Position numbers and translations under genes: made by a program. A DNA stretch of 64,000 bases from Schistosoma haematobium (lineage: Eukaryota > Platyhelminthes > Trematoda > Strigeidida > Schistosomatidae), in contig NC_067195.1 in assembly GCF_000699445.3 (NCBI RefSeq), positions 21,343,287 to 21,407,286 of the forward strand, given 5' to 3'. Positions 60,449 to 64,000 of this stretch are shown here, one piece after another; within the stretch, counting starts at the first letter, position 1; every line of letters begins with the position of its first letter. The notes below the pieces were generated by a model. The model searched no databases. It saw only the letters and a program-made list of their open reading frames with translations, and was not told the origin of the DNA.

Positions 60449-61381
60449 CTAGTCGCGGAAACGTACGGGAAACCGTACTCGGCGACCGGAACGTGAGACG
60501 GTAGTCTCGTTCGTATCGCGTGAGCCTGCAATCTCATCCGAGGTCAGAGGCGGCGTGGTCTGCTGATCTGGACGTGAGACTATCGTCTCATCCGTAGACG
60601 GTGCAGATGACGCAAGCTGTTGACCGGGACGTGAGAATGAGGCCTCAGGTGTATCTAGCGTGGGACCTGAAGATGGTTTGAGGATCCCGCTAGTAGGTTT
60701 GACAGGTCTAGCATTGAATCTCAGGTCGTCAGATAGGGCACTGTCATCGACGTGTGCTGGTTTGAGACGATCAATGCTGACGATCTCGACGCGGCCATGT
60801 CGAGCAACCTTGAAGGTCTTTTCGTGACGAGCGATCACGTGAAAAGGGCCTTCGTAAGGTTGTTGCCAAGGTTTGCGTACCGAATCTACTCGTATGAAAA
60901 CATGTGAACAGGTAGATAACTCTCGAGGGAGAGCGACCTGTCGATGTTGTATTCGAGTTGACACCGGAGACAGCGTTCGCATAAATGCAGACAGTCGATG
61001 GACGTTGTCTGATTTACCGAAATTAGGTCTGCTCCGTGGTGTGAAGAATTCTCCAGGCAGACGCAATCTCGTGCCGTATACCAGTTTAGTGGCGGAACAT
61101 TGTATATCTGCCTTTAAGCTCGTTCTGATTCCTAAGAGGACGAGCGATAAGGTTTCGCACCAGTTGTCGTTCTCGTGTGCTCGTATAGCACTTTTAAGTT
61201 GGCAATGAAACCGTCTACTTAACCATTTGGTGCTAGGTGGTAGACAGATATGTTTATGCGTATGCATTCCGTACCAAGCAGCCGGGTCAGCGGGGAGAAT
61301 AGTTAATAGGGGAAAATTCCTCGAATAAAGCGTGGAATTCATCATCACGCGAATAAAAAGTAACAAGGATTCGGCACACAT
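60449..61381 (-). pseudogene. truncated gypsy integrase, C-terminal half
   Basis: The 310-codon minus frame begins within the catalytic core. STKWLSRRFHCQLKSA occupies the place of the motif that carries the third acidic residue of the DDE triad, and the Glu is not present. Next come LVYGTRLRLPGEFF, the GPY/F domain (YEGPFHVIARHEKTFKVAR, VSIDRLKPAH) and a Ser/Thr/Pro-rich tail ending RSGRRVRFPVRFRD. The zinc finger and the first two catalytic acids are missing, so it cannot integrate DNA. It may once have been a pol C terminus. Confidence 0.85.
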
Positions 61382-61539
61382 AAATGGGAGTCTATTATAT
61401 TAATACTATTGTTGTCGCTATCCGTCATGTGTATATTAAATATTAAAAGATAATATGAAAATATACGACAGACGTGGATAGATAAATCATAGACTCACCG
61501 AATTGGCTCCTTTAGAAGATTTGACCAGGGGTTGAGGCG

Positions 61540-61562
61540 TTTTCCAAACTTTGGGATCACCA
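61540..61562 (-). other. probable primer-binding site of gypsy element 2
   Basis: Two bases inside the 5' LTR, the minus strand reads TGGTGATCCCAAAGTTTGG. TGGTGA.CCC...GT agrees with the complement of the 3' end of eukaryotic tRNA-Trp at most of its first positions. tRNA-Trp priming is known for the CsRn1 group. The match has several mismatches. Confidence 0.45.
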
Positions 61563-61564
61563 AT

Positions 61565-61971
61565 TGTAGCGTGGTGTCGAGTTGGGATTAACTATGAACA
61601 CCGCTACCAAGAAACACGTGCCAAATAAATCAGAAGGCGTAGGTTGAACGTAACCAAAGAGATCCATAAAATCTCCGAGAAGCCAAATACCAGAAGGCAA
61701 TTAGTGGACCAAGTCGATGTTTATTTGCTGGCGATCTCGTGGCATCGAAAGGATACCGAGATCGTGCCAGGATACAACCTTGGTTACAGAAGGTAACCGA
61801 ATTCGCGCGAAGTTACAATCGAAGTGCGAGAATAAGAATGGAAGCACAAAATAGCTGTCATTAGCACAGTCAAGCAAAAGCACATTAAAACAGTCACTGG
61901 TACACTTGGTTATAATAATAATTGTTTTTATTAAACCAGTCGTGTTCTCGTGATAAATGTGAGTCACTACA
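61565..61971 (-). repeat. LTR-A, 5' LTR of gypsy element 2
   Basis: 407 bp with the same ends as 59483-59889 and three differences. The outer flank is AGTC (61972-61975). As the 5' LTR it would carry the promoter for the minus-strand transcript; I could not assign a TATA box. Confidence 0.92.
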
Positions 61972-62114
61972 AGTCCTTGTAGGTATCGCCGACTACTTGT
62001 TGATGTACATGAAAAGCCCATTTAGTTAAAGCTCTTATTCCGTTCATAGTCATTTGAAATTATTCTGTCTAATTGATTTTGTTGATATGTTACACTTATT
62101 TGTTGTATTTGTAG

Positions 62115-62180
62115 TTTTAAACGATAGACGATGCTTCCTCAAGGCCAACCAGCCGGGTTGATAAAACTGTCCGGCGTGTT
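62115..62180 (+). other. STRAP: 5' untranslated part of the STRAP exon
   Basis: A pyrimidine-rich tract (CACTTATTTGTTGTATTTGTAG) ends at 62114, giving a good acceptor. The 66 bases after it lead to the ATG at 62181. An in-frame TAA at 62118 limits the frame, so the ATG at 62181 is the first usable start. An upstream noncoding exon would then lie to the left, or the transcript may be trans-spliced at this acceptor, which is common in schistosomes. Confidence 0.5.
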
Positions 62181-62298
62181 ATGATCCAGACTCCAAAGCA
62201 GTCACCTGTGTACTGTCCTGGGCATACACGTCCGGTCGTTGATATCTGTTATAGCGGAGAGACAGATTGCGGACATCTTTTCATCACTGCTTCAAAAG
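62181..62298 (+). CDS. STRAP: STRAP (unrip) WD40 protein, first coding exon
   Basis: Encodes 39 residues and one base of the next codon: MIQTPKQSPVYCPGHTRPVV, then DICYSGETDCGHLFITASK. The order short N-terminus, C-x-GHTRPVVD, S-G-x-T...G-x-x-L-I-(T/S)-A-(S/C)-K is the start of the first WD40 repeat of STRAP proteins. In animals STRAP binds the SMN complex (as unrip) and TGF-beta receptors and consists of seven WD repeats in about 330-350 residues. The exon ends AAAAG|GTACGT, a strong donor in phase 1. The next exon is outside the window; the window's last bases (TTTTGTTTTTCAG|AA) form a strong acceptor that would continue the split codon as GAA. The remaining repeats cannot be seen. Confidence 0.8.
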
Positions 62299-63998
62299 GT
62301 ACGTATATTAAACAGGACTGCATGGTGATCATGCAAATCCTTATTTAACTGTGCTCAAACAATCTCGACTTATGATAGGGATAAATGTTAATGGTACACA
62401 ATTCAATGCCGTTAACCAAAATATCGGATAATTAGAACGTAATTATGTCCAGTCCAATGGTCAATTCCAGAGGGGAACCCATTAACCGGTGGTGAGACCC
62501 AATCTCATTATCTTGGGGAAAATTTTGGGGTTTTTCTGCCATCTTCCCAAAGTTTTTCATAGCGGTTTCCCCAAAGTAGGGAGACTGAGGACCCTTAGAA
62601 AGTTCACCTACTTACAAGATTCAAAAGTGGGCCATAAATTAGTACTAGTATTAGGTTGTAACTTTGGAAGTTAGTGTTAGAAGTTAGATTTAGAGTTTCC
62701 ATCACAAAAGGACATCAGTCATGATGCTAAGATGCTGTTTAGACTTAGTTATTAATAAGTTTTAAGCCAAAATCGTAGACTAACACCAATTTCATTGGTT
62801 CATTCATAGATTAATTTTGCCGCTAAGCCATCTGCCACTAACCCTGTGAAATGGTGTGTGGTTAAGACCTTTAGGCAGTTTCAATGGCTGTATCTTTAAA
62901 TCAATTTAACAAACTTGTCTTAAACCATTCTGATTCTTGTAATAATCTATTTACATATTTCCTCTTTTTCTTTATACTACTTAATTAGTCTGAACGTGTT
63001 TAGATGAAATTTCATCTTCAGCATATTTCAAAACTAAGAAATATCGCTTACTGAGTGTTGTAATAGTAGTCCAAGACCATAAGGTGGCTCATTTTCAAGG
63101 ACATATCTCCTATACTCACACGACTACATACCTCGGACCCAAGATCTTCTAACCTTTGATTCACAATTACCGCACCTTCATAGACGAATTTCAGCTTCAT
63201 TAGATTCAGTTGTTGGGCCTGTTTGTCAGTCCATCCTCTGGATAACTTGGTGTTGGTTTGACCGGCCTCAGAGTTTGACTTGGGGGAGTTCGGGGCTAGT
63301 CATAGTTTGGCCATTTTAGCCCTTTTCATGTGTGAGGAAGTAGAGACACTGTAGGCACTGGTTGTTCGGGCTAGGTGGTTTATTACCACCACTTCATTAT
63401 GGTTATCATTAGGTCCTTTCTAACCTTGACTTCATATTATATAACCGGGTTGAAATCATTCATTTTCTATAGTTCCTAAGGTTTTTTAGATCTTGCGTTT
63501 TGTTCTTCATTTGTTAAGTTTCTGATTCGCCTTACATTTTCTACTAGTCTTTATTTTGCAGCAAATAGAAACAACATATAACCACTTTCCCAGCAAAGAC
63601 CAATCAATAAACAATAAGGCAAAGAAATAAAACAACAGGGAACTAGCCATTGTAGAACTATTCCCAGATTAAAGGGGGACCACAATAACTTTTGCTCCAC
63701 TTATCTATTTTAAGCTATCTGAAGTCCCATCATCTGATATATTGTAAACAGAAAGGTATCAGTCTCCACTTAAGTTCAAATCAAAAATCAAAGACTGGGA
63801 TTTCACCATAATCTTTCAAATGGTCGTATTCTAGCCGTAAACCATCGATTACTTCAGGGGACGAGTTATGGAAAAGTTATTGTCAAGTGACCTTACTTTC
63901 ATAGCGCAATTGTCATGTGCAATAAATGTTAGTCCAGATAGATTTTATTTTGTGTTTAAATGCCATCAGTGTCTATTTTATTTAATTTTGTTTTTCAG
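62299..63998 (+). other. STRAP: intron 1 of the STRAP gene (inferred)
   Basis: Starts GTACGT and ends TTTTGTTTTTCAG at the window edge. No coding segment matching the second STRAP repeat lies inside. The stretch 62480-62620 (GGGG and CCCC runs) and 63230-63420 are less AT-rich and may be repeat-derived, but I could not name them. Confidence 0.6.
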
Positions 63999-64000
63999 AA

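Larger units (their letters stand above)
59483..61971 (-). mobile_element. Ty3/gypsy element 2, two LTRs, non-autonomous deletion derivative
   Basis: Two 407-bp LTRs that differ at three positions flank only about 1.68 kb of interior, and AGTC is duplicated outside. The interior on the minus strand has a primer-binding-like site, a short leader, the end of the integrase and a 3' noncoding region. Gag, protease, RT, RNase H and most of the integrase are absent. The complete LTRs with a target duplication show that this short form itself was inserted, or that the deletion came after insertion; the shared breakpoint with gypsy element 1 favours the former. The integrase C terminus places it near the CsRn1/Boudicca group. 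Confidence 0.9.

Noticed and set aside
59935..60537. 200-codon minus frame after the integrase, with a hydrophobic segment, as a possible envelope-like gene
   Set aside because: No signal peptide, glycosylation pattern or conserved domain; the homologous frame in gypsy element 1 is broken. It more likely belongs to the 3' noncoding region.
1..64000. CRISPR arrays, bacterial operons or integrated viral genes
   Set aside because: The sequence is clearly metazoan; no direct-repeat arrays with unique spacers and no viral structural genes were seen.

Overview
The window looks like nuclear DNA of a blood fluke (genus Schistosoma). The evidence is the AT-rich, gene-poor sequence together with a characteristic repeat set: SM-alpha type tRNA-derived SINEs that carry hammerhead ribozymes, RTE-clade (SR2-like) and CR1-like non-LTR retrotransposons, and a Ty3/gypsy element whose integrase resembles the CsRn1/Boudicca group. 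I cannot name the species.

Host genes are sparse. A long low-complexity open exon at 5054-6464 (+) looks like the last coding exon of a gene that begins to the left. At 62181-62298 (+) there is the first coding exon of a STRAP (unrip) family WD40 protein. Its intron fills the rest of the window, and a consensus acceptor falls on the last bases, so the remaining exons lie to the right. A clean 34-codon candidate exon sits at 11764-11865, and four weaker exon candidates are listed with low confidence. Most of 6.5-40 kb is intergenic or intronic AT-rich sequence with scattered SINEs.

Repeats, left to right. A 2.8 kb RTE copy (1140-3940, minus) is flanked by 12-bp target site duplications. SINE copies of two families (SM-alpha-like, and a second family called family A here) occur near 8.4, 9.6, 10.1, 17.3, 23.4, 26.1-26.6, 33.4, 37.6-38.1 and 38.6 kb, several of them as fold-back pairs. 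A 3' end of another LINE lies at 8.66-9.0 kb. An old RTE copy lies at about 40.34-42.4 kb. A nested block at 43.65-49.1 kb holds an LTR split by a plus-strand RTE, which is split by a solo LTR, at whose edge a minus-strand RTE is inserted. The two RTEs in that block form a palindrome with nearly identical 1.73 kb arms. A CR1-like element lies at 50.2-52.8 kb and a relic of a different CR1-like element at 53.4-53.8 kb. Two related, internally deleted gypsy elements lie at 53.9-55.8 and 59.48-61.97 kb; the second has two 407-bp LTRs and a 4-bp target duplication.

All retroelement coding regions are broken by frameshifts, deletions or lost catalytic residues. The points most worth following up are the nested palindrome that looks like a gene-conversion tract, the hammerhead fold in the second SINE family, and the recurring SINE architecture with an inverted 3' tail at the 5' side in both families.
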